Origin: Pseudopedobacter sp965218985
GTDB lineage: Bacteria; Bacteroidota; Bacteroidia; Sphingobacteriales; Sphingobacteriaceae
Assembly: GCA_965218985.1 (NCBI GenBank)
Contig: CBDCMP010000007.1
Location: 124,001 to 188,000 of the forward strand
Reading direction: 5' to 3'
Length of the DNA: 64,000 bases
The position numbers and the translations under genes were made by a program. Position 1 is the first letter of the stretch, and each line of letters begins with the position of its first letter. Below, piece after piece: positions 53,944 through 63,477 of the stretch. The notes beneath the pieces are model-generated. The model worked only from the letters and a program-made list of their open reading frames with translations, did not search any database and had not been told where the DNA came from.

Positions 53944-56900
53944 ATGAAAACTAATAAGATAATTTTAACGAAAGATATAACTGTTTACATTGATAATCCC
54001 TTGGAAGGGCAATCAGGAAGACTTATCGTAAAACAAGACAACATTGGAGGGCATGCCGTCTTTTTACCTGCAGGCCATTTTGGGGATGTATTGGTAGAAG
54101 CAACACCTGGAAAGTCTACCCTGTTAGAATGGATTGCTGATGACGAGGGAGTTTACTGGCAGTCACACGTCATAACACCAGTTGAAGTTGTTGAAAATCC
54201 AACAGCTATTACTGATTTGACATATGAATATGTTGACACAGTAACTGCAAAAATTAAGTGGACTGCTCCTATGGGCAAGCCAAATTCACCATTTGACAAA
54301 GTTACTCGCTACAGGATATACATTTCAGAAGCTGAAATTTCTGAACTTGGGTTAGATGGAAACAAACTTGTAAAAAATTTAATTAAACCATCATTTCCAG
54401 ACAATGAGGAAAAGTTTATTGTTTCTGGTCTAGTGCCAGGACATAAATACTATGTAGCTATAGTCTCAGAGAAATTTACCGATGGAAAACTAAGAAAATC
54501 TTCTATCAGCAATGTTATTTCATTTTTGACTAAGCAATCAAATGTTCCTACCCAAAATAACGTTTCGAAGCTCATACCCATTGATAAGAGAGACGTGTAT
54601 GAATGGAAAGCTCAATACCAATACAATGATGACCATGAATTCATGACTTTTGATGGTTTAACGGACTACAGTCAAATCGTAATTAATGATTCGGGGGTAC
54701 CAGTAGGTATTGGCGATAAACCGTTATCAATTTTTAATTATGGGCAAATGGATCTGACTTGGTATAATGAAAATGGAGTAAAATTTAGGATAGAGTTGGA
54801 TGGTCTCTACAACATAGAATACTTTTATTTATATGCGATGGAGACCACGCCTATAAATTTTACAATCTCCTGTTCAAGCGATGGGGTTAACTTCGTTGAG
54901 GTCGCTCATGTAATCCAACCAAATATAAGAAATTCATGGAACAAAATAGAAATTGACGTAAATATAGGAATTAATACAAAGTACCTGGAATTAGATTTTC
55001 TATTGCCAGAGCAGACAATTAGCGGTTTTCTGGTATTTGGAACCAGAAGGGAAATGTACAATATAAAAGGAAAGAAATACAAGAGATTGCACACTGTAAA
55101 ACCTTTCAATGATTTTGTCGGCACAAATGGTTTCTTATTAGAGACTGATGCTGAAAAAATAAACAAAGTGGCAACTCCAATGAGATTGTATAATGAGTCT
55201 GAATGGTTGATCACAACTGATTTAGCTGACCAACCCGGGTCTGGAGAAAATTTACAACCGAATGAAATAACTTATAGGTTCAGTACTTCTCATATGTGGG
55301 ATTTTGACCTGAAGCTAGAGCAATTTATAACCGCAGGACTCAAACCCTTCCTGTGCTTAAATCATGCTCCTCTTTATTTGAGATATCAGGGAAATGCACC
55401 TGGACAGCAACGAAAAGCAATCGATCCCTTGTTGGACATCAGAGATTTAGCTAATACTACAAATCCAAATAACTATAAACATTTTGCAAGATTTGCCTAT
55501 AATCTTGCGGCAAGGTACGGTAGCAATGCAAATGCCGATCAAACTTATATCCAATTAGTACCTAATGAACCGCTTAAAAAGGGACTAGATCTAGTATCCT
55601 ATTACGAATTTTTAAATGAACTTGAAGGATATTGGTTAGGACAAGATGGTTATCATAACCCTAATGAAATGGCGGCATGTTTGTCAGCATTAGCTGACGG
55701 AAATAATGGCACAATAGGAAATGGTTATGGGATAAAAGCTGCAGATCCTAATGCCAAAATGGTGATGAATGCTTTAAGTAAACCCACTGTTGGATATGCT
55801 AGACAGATGTGTAGCGCATGGGACCTAATGAGAGGCCCCGGAGATTACCCGGTTGACGTTTTAAATATTCATTATTATAATGGTTGGGAAGAAATAACGG
55901 GAACTCAAATTTATTCAAAAGACGAAAGGTTTGGAGTGCATCCAGAAACATCTAATTTTAGAAAGCTAATAGGTAATTGGGTAGAGTTTAGAGATATACA
56001 TATGCCTCGTTGTGAGCTTTGGGTCACTGAAACAGGTTACGATGAACATCGGGATGGTGTACAATCACCACCAGATTTGGATCAAGCTGAGCGAAGTTTA
56101 CACAAAGCTTATTGGCTAATGCGTACATTCTTGTTTATCCAGGCGCTTGGAGCTGACGTTATCCATCAATTTTGGTATTCCAACATGAGAAATGGAGTAA
56201 GACTACAAGATCTAAATCCGAACATCAATATAAGAGATATATTTATTACCTGTGGTTACACGGAAGGTTCTACTGATAGCAATGACTTGAATAGAATGAA
56301 ATTGGTGTCTTATTATTATATAGCGGCACTTAGAAAGGAGATGGAGGGATACACCTATTCACATACTGTTTTAGATGCAGGCGAACATTTGACTTCGCAA
56401 CAAATATTTAGAACAGTGTCTCCAAAAATCTTTGCAAACGCGTATGTTCATCCTACAGAAGGGAGTTTAATTGTAGCCTGGTTAGGAGTTGGCGATTTTT
56501 CTACAGCAAATGTCGCAATTAATGTTGCGCTATCGGAAAATGTTCTTACAACGATAAATTTTGAAAATGTTGAACAAACCATGCAAGAGTATGGAAATGT
56601 ACTAAATGTGACTTCCGATACTGACGTTTCCGGTAAGTACATCACCGTACAGTTAAGTGAAATCCCATTGATTATTAAAACTAGTAATATTGGCGTCCAA
56701 AAGCTTCTTAACCCCGAAAATTTAAAAGTTGAACCCTTGAACACTTCTTCGGTTAAATTGGCATGGTGGGATAAAAATATAGGGACAAATCCGACAAAAA
56801 TATTTCAATCAAATAATCCGGATAATGGATATGAACTCATTAATGATACCTATATCGATAACGGTGAATTCATAGTAACCGGATTAAGTGAAAATACAAA

Positions 56901-58269
56901 TTATTATTTTAGAATCCAGTTTGAGAATGGGAATAAACAATCGGAAATCAGTGAAACTACAGGTATTCTTACTCCTATTACCATTGATGTTCCGTCTAAT
57001 TTTAAAGCTATAAATACTTCGGCCACATCAATCACACTAGGCTGGGATTATTCTTCAGCTAACCAAAATTATATTGATGAATTTGAAATATACAGATCAG
57101 AATCGATAGGTGGTACTTATGCGTTACTAAACAGAGCAGACGCCACTGAGCGGACATATAACGATCAAGGCTTGATAGTGGACACTGCGTATTTCTATAA
57201 GTTAAGAGCAAAAAAACAAAATAGCTTTTCATTATTTACGCTTACTTTATCTACAGCCACCGATACTCCACAAAATACTCCTCCAAAAGTTGCCTCGTTG
57301 AAATCAAATTACTTAGGAAATAAAATTACCATTGTGTTTGATAAAGAAATAATGGATCCCGTAGGTAATGAAAATGCTTTTACTATTACCCAAAATTCTG
57401 CGATAAATAACGTTATTTCTATTATTCAGGTAGATCCTTTTAAAATTGCTCTAAATATGCAGAATTCATTTGTTGCGTATGACCAGATAATTTTAGGCTA
57501 CGATTCCAATATTGGCAACATACAATCAATTTTTAATATTGATATGGAAGCTCTTTCTAATTCAGCCGTAACAAACCATGTCAATGACCCATCACTGGTA
57601 AGCAGAATAATGAAATTTAACCTCCAAGAGACTTCTCCTAACGGTACCAATTGGAATGATATACTTTTGCCTAATGGAAATAATTCATTTCACGGTCCGA
57701 TAAAGGACAGCGAAGGTGAGCTCACATCTTATAGATATTTGTTTCCTCATGGTTCATACATCTCCCCGGGTGCAGATCAAGATTATAGCTATTTTGTCCA
57801 AACACCTGTGCTAACGAGTGATCCCATCAATGACAAATTCCCTCATTTTACAAGAAATAATGGCGTAGGAATAGTAGCTTATGGAACTTTTCCCGATAGT
57901 GTTTTTAAAATAGCGTTTGCGCTTTTAAATTTAGATACCTCTAAAGAATATTTAATTGAGTCGTATGTAACCAGAAATGGCGATGAACAAAGCAGATCTA
58001 CCGCTTATTTCAGAAAGCTAGGCTCCTCTGAAACTTTTAAATCTAAAATTGTGGGTAAAAATATTTTTACACCCCTATATGATACTCAAAATGCGATAAA
58101 TTTTGTAATTCCCTTATACTCAGAAAATGGATTTGAACCGTCTGAAAGTCAGCAAACGCCTATCACCTATTTAAACACACCTAAAATAGGATTAGAAATA
58201 ACGTCCAACACTTCATCTGCATGTTTAGTGTTAACAGCAATTATAATTACCGAGTTAAATCCCGCATAG
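53944..58269 (+). CDS. Fibre-like multidomain protein with clan GH-A glycosidase-like barrel
   Basis: The 1441-residue protein without signal peptide reads as: a short N-terminal beta domain (to ~75), an FN3 domain (~80-195), a discoidin-like jelly-roll (~200-375), a TIM-barrel domain (~380-830), two FN3 domains (~920-1110), an Ig/Big_5-like domain (PPKVASLKSNYLGNKITIVF, ~1115-1215) and a unique C-terminus. The barrel shows FLNELEGYW with an Asn-Glu pair (Glu559, putative acid/base) and ELWVTETGYD (Glu696, putative nucleophile), the spacing of clan GH-A retaining enzymes such as GH39 or GH5. I infer surface-glycan binding and cutting, as in phage tail spikes. Confidence 0.68.
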   Translation: MKTNKIILTKDITVYIDNPLEGQSGRLIVKQDNIGGHAVFLPAGHFGDVLVEATPGKSTLLEWIADDEGVYWQSHVITPVEVVENPTAITDLTYEYVDTVTAKIKWTAPMGKPNSPFDKVTRYRIYISEAEISELGLDGNKLVKNLIKPSFPDNEEKFIVSGLVPGHKYYVAIVSEKFTDGKLRKSSISNVISFLTKQSNVPTQNNVSKLIPIDKRDVYEWKAQYQYNDDHEFMTFDGLTDYSQIVINDSGVPVGIGDKPLSIFNYGQMDLTWYNENGVKFRIELDGLYNIEYFYLYAMETTPINFTISCSSDGVNFVEVAHVIQPNIRNSWNKIEIDVNIGINTKYLELDFLLPEQTISGFLVFGTRREMYNIKGKKYKRLHTVKPFNDFVGTNGFLLETDAEKINKVATPMRLYNESEWLITTDLADQPGSGENLQPNEITYRFSTSHMWDFDLKLEQFITAGLKPFLCLNHAPLYLRYQGNAPGQQRKAIDPLLDIRDLANTTNPNNYKHFARFAYNLAARYGSNANADQTYIQLVPNEPLKKGLDLVSYYEFLNELEGYWLGQDGYHNPNEMAACLSALADGNNGTIGNGYGIKAADPNAKMVMNALSKPTVGYARQMCSAWDLMRGPGDYPVDVLNIHYYNGWEEITGTQIYSKDERFGVHPETSNFRKLIGNWVEFRDIHMPRCELWVTETGYDEHRDGVQSPPDLDQAERSLHKAYWLMRTFLFIQALGADVIHQFWYSNMRNGVRLQDLNPNINIRDIFITCGYTEGSTDSNDLNRMKLVSYYYIAALRKEMEGYTYSHTVLDAGEHLTSQQIFRTVSPKIFANAYVHPTEGSLIVAWLGVGDFSTANVAINVALSENVLTTINFENVEQTMQEYGNVLNVTSDTDVSGKYITVQLSEIPLIIKTSNIGVQKLLNPENLKVEPLNTSSVKLAWWDKNIGTNPTKIFQSNNPDNGYELINDTYIDNGEFIVTGLSENTNYYFRIQFENGNKQSEISETTGILTPITIDVPSNFKAINTSATSITLGWDYSSANQNYIDEFEIYRSESIGGTYALLNRADATERTYNDQGLIVDTAYFYKLRAKKQNSFSLFTLTLSTATDTPQNTPPKVASLKSNYLGNKITIVFDKEIMDPVGNENAFTITQNSAINNVISIIQVDPFKIALNMQNSFVAYDQIILGYDSNIGNIQSIFNIDMEALSNSAVTNHVNDPSLVSRIMKFNLQETSPNGTNWNDILLPNGNNSFHGPIKDSEGELTSYRYLFPHGSYISPGADQDYSYFVQTPVLTSDPINDKFPHFTRNNGVGIVAYGTFPDSVFKIAFALLNLDTSKEYLIESYVTRNGDEQSRSTAYFRKLGSSETFKSKIVGKNIFTPLYDTQNAINFVIPLYSENGFEPSESQQTPITYLNTPKIGLEITSNTSSACLVLTAIIITELNPA

Positions 58270-58316
58270 TATTGAATGAGTAATGTAATGTGTCACCTAA
58301 TTTTGTTGAAACTAAA

Positions 58317-58544
58317 ATGAATAAAAAATTACCACCAAAATATGATTGGATTCAAAAGGAAACCGCTCCTAAAATGTTATTGGAAGCAATACGACATTAT
58401 GGAGAGCTAGAAGTTCCTGGGAAAGGCAGTAATCCTAATATTGAAAAATGGGACAAAGAAGTAGGGGTTTCAGGATGGTACACAGATGATGATATTCCTT
58501 GGTGTGGGCTGTTTGTAGGGATGGCAGCCAAAAGGTGTGGCTAG
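58317..58544 (+). pseudogene. TIGR02594-type cell-wall hydrolase, truncated by IS remnant
   Basis: From ATG 58317 the frame reads MNKKLPPKYDWIQKETAPKM, EVPGKGSNPNIEKWDKEVGV and DDIPWCGLFVGMAAKRCG, then TAG. It matches the N-terminal half of TIGR02594 phage-associated wall peptidases (DxxPWCxxFV with the catalytic cysteine). Family members run to roughly 150 residues, so the histidine half is missing. The stop lies at the junction with the decayed transposase. The gene closes the island and would fit a tail-associated lysin. Confidence 0.75.
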
Positions 58545-59064
58545 CTTATCCAACCGATTTAAGCGATGCCCAATGGCAATTTATAATTTATAAAAAAGAC
58601 TTTATAATTGGACTGGAGTAAGCGAAAACATAACCTGCGGACCATTTTTGGGATGACATCTCTTACCTGGTAAAGACAGGCTGCAATGGCGGATGGTGCC
58701 CATAAACTTTACCAAATGGCAAGTATGGTTCTATCGTTACTAATAAAAAGTGGGCTTATTGGCACAATTCGATTTGCTGTTGGAAAAACTGAGAGATCGG
58801 GTTCGCATTAAAATGGATTAGGAATGCAACGGCCGGTTAGGGCTGTTGGACAGCCAAAACATGAAATGGGGAAACAACAGGTCTTTGAACAGCTTCTGCA
58901 GCAATAAAAAAGTAAAAGGCATAAGAGAATCGTGTGGTGCTGGACAAGAATGGTTTTTGTTCGCCGTCATGATCAGTGTGACGCATATACACGATAGCAA
59001 GGCTGCATTTACAAAGGAGATGAATACCACCACAAAACGAAGTTTCATCAAATTTCTTTAAGTG
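58545..59064 (+). mobile_element. Decayed IS5-family transposase remnant
   Basis: In successive frames the DNA reads AYPTDLSDAQWQFI, RKHNLRTIFWDDISYLVKTG, then LDSQNMKWGNNRSLN-like (GLLDSQ, MKWGNNRSLNSF, NKKVKG) and FAVMISVTHIHDSKAAF, which are the ordered conserved blocks of IS5-family (IS427-like) transposases. Several frameshifts and stops interrupt it, the 5' inverted repeat and the catalytic C-terminal part are absent, and no terminal repeats are seen. It is non-functional. It interrupts the wall-hydrolase gene and forms the right edge of the island. Confidence 0.85.
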
Positions 59065-59106
59065 GCCCGAAATGGAACACTTAAAGAAAATTAGCAATGA
59101 AGGTTG

Positions 59107-59811
59107 TCACTCTTTATAAAATTCACCTTCCATTGCGGCAGGTAATTTAGCGACTAACTTATCAAAAAGAGGTTTGTTCATGGTATCTGTGATCATGATC
59201 GTATTACCCGTGAAGGTAATGTCGTTGATATCACTGTAGTTGAAATCTTTTATCATTTCGTTCAATTTGATCCTGATCTTCAATACGTAATTTCCTGAGC
59301 CAATACCCTGATTAGGCAGATCCACTAGATTTAACATCTGGGTGGTATTTAATTTCACTATCACCGGATGGCTATTACCTGACGGATCAATATAATCTCC
59401 CTGCATCTCCAGAGGCGGATTGGTAGCAGAGGCAGTGAGAGACAGCTTGAACTTAATATTCTGATAAACTCCTGATTTTAAGTAGAGATCTCCAGCTAAC
59501 AGCGATGGATTTAAAACATTCACATTAGTGAGTGTCTCTGATGCACTTACAGGGTTTCCATCCGCATCGGTGCCACTGAATTCAGTATGGGTGACGTTTA
59601 GTTTAGCAGATGTCCAGTTGATGCTCCCAGGTGTTCCTGCGGGAACAATGGTTCCATCTGCTGTGCCACCGGCACCAAATGAAGCGTTTAAATTGATTGC
59701 ACTGAAGCTGTAGCTGAGTTTGGTGTCCATTAAGATGGAATCTTTGGTGCATCCTGTGATGAACAGCAGCACGCCCGCTGCCACTGCGGTGATGAGTTTG
59801 TTGTTATTCAT
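59107..59811 (-). CDS. Uncharacterised lipoprotein
   Basis: The 234-residue protein starts MNNNKLITAVAAGVLLFITG with lipobox ITGC (Cys21). The mature part is beta-rich, with LSYSFSAINLNASFG, VNVLNPSLLAGDLYLKSGVY and GNTIMITDTMNKPLFDKLVA; it recalls cell-surface lipoproteins of Bacteroidota but I cannot assign a family. Single gene, convergent with the island, with 270 AT-rich bases upstream that hold no gene. Confidence 0.7.
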   Translation of the reverse strand: MNNNKLITAVAAGVLLFITGCTKDSILMDTKLSYSFSAINLNASFGAGGTADGTIVPAGTPGSINWTSAKLNVTHTEFSGTDADGNPVSASETLTNVNVLNPSLLAGDLYLKSGVYQNIKFKLSLTASATNPPLEMQGDYIDPSGNSHPVIVKLNTTQMLNLVDLPNQGIGSGNYVLKIRIKLNEMIKDFNYSDINDITFTGNTIMITDTMNKPLFDKLVAKLPAAMEGEFYKE

Positions 59812-60081
59812 GATATTTGAGATATTAATTTGAATAAAAATACACCTATTTTTTCATAGAAAAGAAATAATTAAAAAAATATTTCATTGTTAAGCCCCTT
59901 TTATGAAGTGATTTTAGCATCGTTGTTAAAATACTGAAATAAAATATCGATTATCTTCCCCACATTATTGCATTGACAATAAAATTGAATTTGAATTTTG
60001 CAGATCATTATACACGATACCCGAGCATCTGTGTTGATGCATATCCCTAGAAGTTTGGCTCAGGTAAAAGATTGAATAAAA

Positions 60082-60957
60082 TCAACTGACCCTTTGCAGC
60101 AAAGGATTGAACGCTTTGGAAGCTACGATCACTTGATCTCCAACAGTTAATGTTTTGACCTCACTCTCTTCAGCCACTATCTTCACGAAATTCGCACCGA
60201 TCAGGATGGTGATGATATAAATGATATCTTCTTTAGCTATCTGGATGATCTCCCCCGTGAATTGAAATTTTCCGCTGACCTGTTTATTGGTGAAAACATC
60301 AATAGGATTTCCCTGCTTGATGATATTCCCATTCTCCAAAATGAATATCTTATCAGACATTTTTACCACTTCCGCCACATCATGGCTTACCAAGATAGTG
60401 GTTAAATCATACTGCCGATGTACTTTCAGAATATAATCCTGCAATTTCATCCGCATCATCGTATCCAGTGCGGAGAGTGGTTCATCCAGCATCAAAACTT
60501 CGGGTTTTCTTACCAAGGCCCTGGCCAGAGCGGCTCTCTGCTTTTGCCCACCAGAGAGGCTTCCGGGTTTTCGATGCTGTAGGTCGCCCAATTCAATGAT
60601 CTCCATCAGTTCAGACACAATTCCTTCCTCCTGTTTTTTATCCAGAGCAAAAAGCAGGTTCTCTTTCACTGTCATGTTCGGGAACAAGGCATAATCTTGA
60701 AACACCAACCCGATTCTCCTTTGCTGGGGCTTCAGGCAGATTCCATTTTCAGTGTCTAACCAGGTTCTCCCGTTAACCCTTATCAAACCCTTATCCGCTT
60801 CAAGCAATCCGGCAAGCATGCTGAGCACAGAAGTTTTTCCTGCACCTGATGCTCCATACAGCGTGACCAGTTCACCTTTTTTAATGTCAATATCCAAACA
60901 GAGTGGCAGCTCTCCATGGGTAGCGGTCAGTATCTTTTGCAAGGCAATGTGTATCAT
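60082..60957 (-). CDS. modC: Molybdate ABC transporter ATP-binding protein
   Basis: The 291-residue ATPase has Walker A GASGAGKTS, Q-loop LVFQDYALFPNM, signature SLSGGQKQRAALA, Walker B VLMLDEPLSALD and H-loop ILVSHDVAEV. A short C-terminal TOBE-like segment follows (KFQFTGEIIQIAKEDI, GDQVIVASKAFNPLL). It powers molybdate import through ModB. Its start is one base past the modB stop. The whole set modA-mop-modB-modC forms one tight operon. Confidence 0.9.
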   Translation of the reverse strand: MIHIALQKILTATHGELPLCLDIDIKKGELVTLYGASGAGKTSVLSMLAGLLEADKGLIRVNGRTWLDTENGICLKPQQRRIGLVFQDYALFPNMTVKENLLFALDKKQEEGIVSELMEIIELGDLQHRKPGSLSGGQKQRAALARALVRKPEVLMLDEPLSALDTMMRMKLQDYILKVHRQYDLTTILVSHDVAEVVKMSDKIFILENGNIIKQGNPIDVFTNKQVSGKFQFTGEIIQIAKEDIIYIITILIGANFVKIVAEESEVKTLTVGDQVIVASKAFNPLLQRVS

Positions 60958-60958
60958 C

Positions 60959-61627
60959 TCAGAACCTTTTTAAATACCCCCCGTTTACCAGGTACACCAT
61001 CAATAGGGTACTGAATGTGATGGCGAATAAAACCAATGAATACCAATGGGCAGCAGAATAGTTCAGCATCTCCACCTCATCGTAGATGGCGATAGAGGCC
61101 ACTTTTGTTTTTCCCGGAATGTTTCCTCCCATCATCAGCACCACTCCAAATTCACCAATGGTATGTGCAAAAGCCAGTACCATCCCCGTGATCAGGGAAG
61201 GTTTGATATTAGGCAGCAACACTTTGAAAAGGGTGGTGATTCTTGATTTTCCCAATACATAGGATGCTTCGGTAATTGTGGGGGACAAATTGGAAAACCC
61301 GGCCTGGATGGGTTGAACCATGAAAGGCAGGCTGTAGATGACAGAAGCGAGCACAAGCCCTCCAAAGGAGAATACGAGTTGAATGCCTAACTGTTCACTC
61401 AGCCAGCCCCCAAAAACATTCGAAGGACTAAAAACCACCAGCAAATAAAATCCGAGAACAGTAGGCGGTAAAACCAGTGGCATGCTCACCAGGGTCTCTA
61501 TGATCGGCTTCATGCTCGATTTGGTGCTGGCTAACCAATAAGAAAGCGGTACGGAGATGATCAGCAACAAGAATGTCACCGTCAATGCCAGCTTAAAGGT
61601 CAATAGTAAAGGTTGCCAATCCATCAT
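60959..61627 (-). CDS. modB: Molybdate ABC transporter permease
   Basis: The 222-residue inner-membrane protein has about five helices (LLLTFKLALTVTFLLLIISV, IIETLVSMPLVLPPTVLGFY and others). The loop EASYVLGKSRITTLFKVLLP and FAHTIGEFGVVLMMGGNIPG are the permease EAA-type motif and the ModB signature. It overlaps the mop gene by 4 bases. Two adjacent ATG codons (61627 and 61624) are possible starts. Confidence 0.92.
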   Translation of the reverse strand: MMDWQPLLLTFKLALTVTFLLLIISVPLSYWLASTKSSMKPIIETLVSMPLVLPPTVLGFYLLVVFSPSNVFGGWLSEQLGIQLVFSFGGLVLASVIYSLPFMVQPIQAGFSNLSPTITEASYVLGKSRITTLFKVLLPNIKPSLITGMVLAFAHTIGEFGVVLMMGGNIPGKTKVASIAIYDEVEMLNYSAAHWYSLVLFAITFSTLLMVYLVNGGYLKRF

Positions 61628-62022
61628 GCCGATAACATCATTTCATTCGTTTTAATCATAGCCGTCACACGCTCACCCACCAGTAATTGCAGTTGACAAA
61701 CGGCATCAGCAGTGATGATGGCCACTATCCTACCTGCTGTGGTGCGTAGCGTGAGTTTACTCAGTAATTCACCTTCTTCAATTTCAAGGATCTCGGCGGT
61801 CACTTTATTCTGCAGACTGACCGGATGCACCATTCCCTTTCCAATAGCCACCTCAGTCTCCTTGAAGATCACACTGATCTGATTTCCATACTTCAAATAG
61901 GAGGCAGTGGAAGGTGTCTCTATCACGATTGTCTTAAAAAAAACGTCAGCGACCTGCACTTCCACCAGAGATAAACTTCCGCTGGTTTTGATATGGGTGA
62001 TTGTTCCTTTGAGGATATTCAT
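61624..62022 (-). CDS. Molybdenum-binding protein with two Mop/TOBE domains
   Basis: The 132-residue protein consists of two tandem Mop domains: NILKGTITHIKTSGSLSLVE with VEVQVADVFFKTIVI, and NKVTAEILEIEEGELLSKLT with RTTAGRIVAIITADAVCQL. Such di-Mop proteins bind molybdate or tungstate oxyanions in the cytoplasm as storage or buffer. The position between modA and modB, with 4-base overlap to modB, supports a role in molybdate handling. Confidence 0.85.
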   Translation of the reverse strand: MNILKGTITHIKTSGSLSLVEVQVADVFFKTIVIETPSTASYLKYGNQISVIFKETEVAIGKGMVHPVSLQNKVTAEILEIEEGELLSKLTLRTTAGRIVAIITADAVCQLQLLVGERVTAMIKTNEMMLSA

Positions 62023-62025
62023 CGC

Positions 62026-62787
62026 TTAATCTTGTTTTACCGAATAACCGTGGTCTTTAAGAATTTTTCTTGCTTCTGCAGATAACAGGAATGCGAGGAA
62101 CTTCTCCGCATCATTCTGCTCCGCATCATCCTGCTTGATCAGCACCACTCCCTGTGCAATCGGCGAATAGCTGTTTTTATTGATATCCATCCAAGTGCCC
62201 TTACCTTTTATTTCAGGTGATAAAACTACTGATTTTGCTGTAAAACCAATCTCTGCAGATTTCGAAATAATAAACTGATTGGTTTGTGATATGCTTTCGC
62301 CATATACCAGTTTATCTTTTATGTGCTCATAAAGCCCCGCTCTTTTCAAAACCTCCATGGCTGCCGCCCCATAAGGAGCCATTTCAGGATTTGACAAGGC
62401 CACATGTCTGATAGCAGGATTTTTGAGCGTCGCTAAAGCAGGAGGTATCCCCTCCTTCATCGTCCATATCACCAGTTCACCGTAAGCATAAATTTGAGGT
62501 GCTTTAGTGGCGAACCCCGTTTTGAACAGCTCGACTGGATATTTCATATCTGCTGAGAGGAATACATCAAAAGGAGCACCTGCCTTGATCTGAGCCGTGA
62601 GTTTACCCGAAGAACTGACTATCAGTTCGCAGGGAACACCCGTTCTGCTTGTGAAGGCCCTTGACAATTCTTTTATGGCGAACTGCATGTTCGCTGCTAC
62701 AGCGATGTTCAGTTTCCTGGTTTGTCTCTGCTGGCAGGCCATCAGCACCATTAAACAGGCCAACATATAACACCTGGTTTTTTTCAT
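62026..62787 (-). CDS. modA: Molybdate-binding lipoprotein of the ABC transporter
   Basis: Starting at ATG 62787 the 253-residue protein has a lipoprotein signal (MKKTRCYMLACLMVLMACQQ, lipobox LMAC). Typical ModA segments follow: LNIAVAANMQFAIKELSRAF, VSSSGKLTAQIKAGAPFDVF, LSADMKYPVELFK and KSAEIGFTAKSVVLSPEIKG. It captures molybdate in the periplasm, anchored by lipid, and hands it to ModB. First gene of the operon. A frame from 62805 adds six residues before the signal peptide. Confidence 0.9.
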   Translation of the reverse strand: MKKTRCYMLACLMVLMACQQRQTRKLNIAVAANMQFAIKELSRAFTSRTGVPCELIVSSSGKLTAQIKAGAPFDVFLSADMKYPVELFKTGFATKAPQIYAYGELVIWTMKEGIPPALATLKNPAIRHVALSNPEMAPYGAAAMEVLKRAGLYEHIKDKLVYGESISQTNQFIISKSAEIGFTAKSVVLSPEIKGKGTWMDINKNSYSPIAQGVVLIKQDDAEQNDAEKFLAFLLSAEARKILKDHGYSVKQD

Positions 62788-62927
62788 CTGGAGTTGTATT
62801 CTCAAGGTAAATTTAAGCTTCTATTTTATCATTGACCAAATCAATTAACTGATATCAGGCTGCCCATCAGGTTTTTTTATCACGGATTTTCACAACATCT
62901 GGCATGATTTGGCTGCCTTTTCACAAA

Positions 62928-63119
62928 TTAATGATTATTGTTGTTGTTGATGACTTGTCCATCCATTTTCACCTCTCCTTCTGGAACGAATTGACTGCCA
63001 CCGCTGAAAAAGAAAGCGATGAAAAATAAGTCATCATCTTGAAAGCCTTCATTTTCAATTTTATAGTTTAACTGCCAAATCGCAAATTGGTTTTCACATA
63101 AGAAAATTGACCACACCAA
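62928..63119 (-). CDS. Possible small protein of 63 residues
   Basis: An open frame with protein-like composition (QFAIWQLNYKIENEGFQDDD, then a short hydrophobic stretch and GGSQFVPEGEVKMDGQVINN, ending in an Asn run). It has no recognised domain or signal. It lies in the 516-base gap between modA and tRNA-Leu, which otherwise shows nothing but AT-rich DNA. It could be a fragment of a decayed gene or chance. Confidence 0.3.
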   Translation of the reverse strand: MVWSIFLCENQFAIWQLNYKIENEGFQDDDLFFIAFFFSGGSQFVPEGEVKMDGQVINNNNNH

Positions 63120-63303
63120 TGGGCGTTTTCTACTATTGCATGAAGAACTTTAACTAGGGTTAAGTTTAAAAGTAGAAAGTCAAAAGTAGAAAGACTTATA
63201 TCCTTGATAATAAGTAATTTAAAAAGATGATTTTTCGTTGTTTTATGGCTAACATTACACTAACTGGGGAGCAGTGAAATGAAAGTTCTCCAGATGTTTA
63301 AGG

Positions 63304-63387
63304 TACCCGAGAGCAGATTCGAACTGCCACGCCCTTGCGAGCGCCAGCCCCTCAAGCTGGTGCGTCTACCAATTTCGCCACCCGGGT
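63304..63387 (-). tRNA. tRNA-Leu (anticodon GAG)
   Basis: Read on the minus strand it starts ACCCGGGTGGCGAAATTGG and closes with CTCGGGT plus discriminator A. The anticodon arm is CCAGC-TTGAGGG-GCTGG, giving anticodon GAG. A long variable arm (class II, GCTCGCAAGGGCG) and the T-arm GGCAGTTCGAATCTGC confirm leucine. The genomic CCA is not encoded (ACCT follows). Length 84 bases. Confidence 0.95.
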
Positions 63388-63477
63388 AGGAATTGCAAAT
63401 ATATATTTTTATATGAATTGACAGGTTGAATTTATTCAATTTTATAATTATTGTTTTGAATCTCCGTAAAGATGATC

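Noticed and set aside
28153..58269. Type IX secretion cargo interpretation of the large island proteins
   Set aside because: None has an N-terminal signal peptide, and no typical C-terminal sorting domain is apparent at the protein ends.
28153..59064. Complete prophage or complete contractile injection system
   Set aside because: No terminase, capsid, portal, sheath, tube, baseplate gp25-type, ClpV or integrase gene, and no tRNA-associated attachment duplication could be found within the window.
62788..62930. Molybdenum-cofactor riboswitch upstream of modA
   Set aside because: Only short dyads such as CTGATATCAG are visible; the multi-stem architecture of that riboswitch cannot be recognised.
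63256..63263. TACACTAA half-site resembling the Nudix-regulator operator
   Set aside because: The matching left half is absent at the required spacing, so it is only half of the palindrome and is expected by chance.
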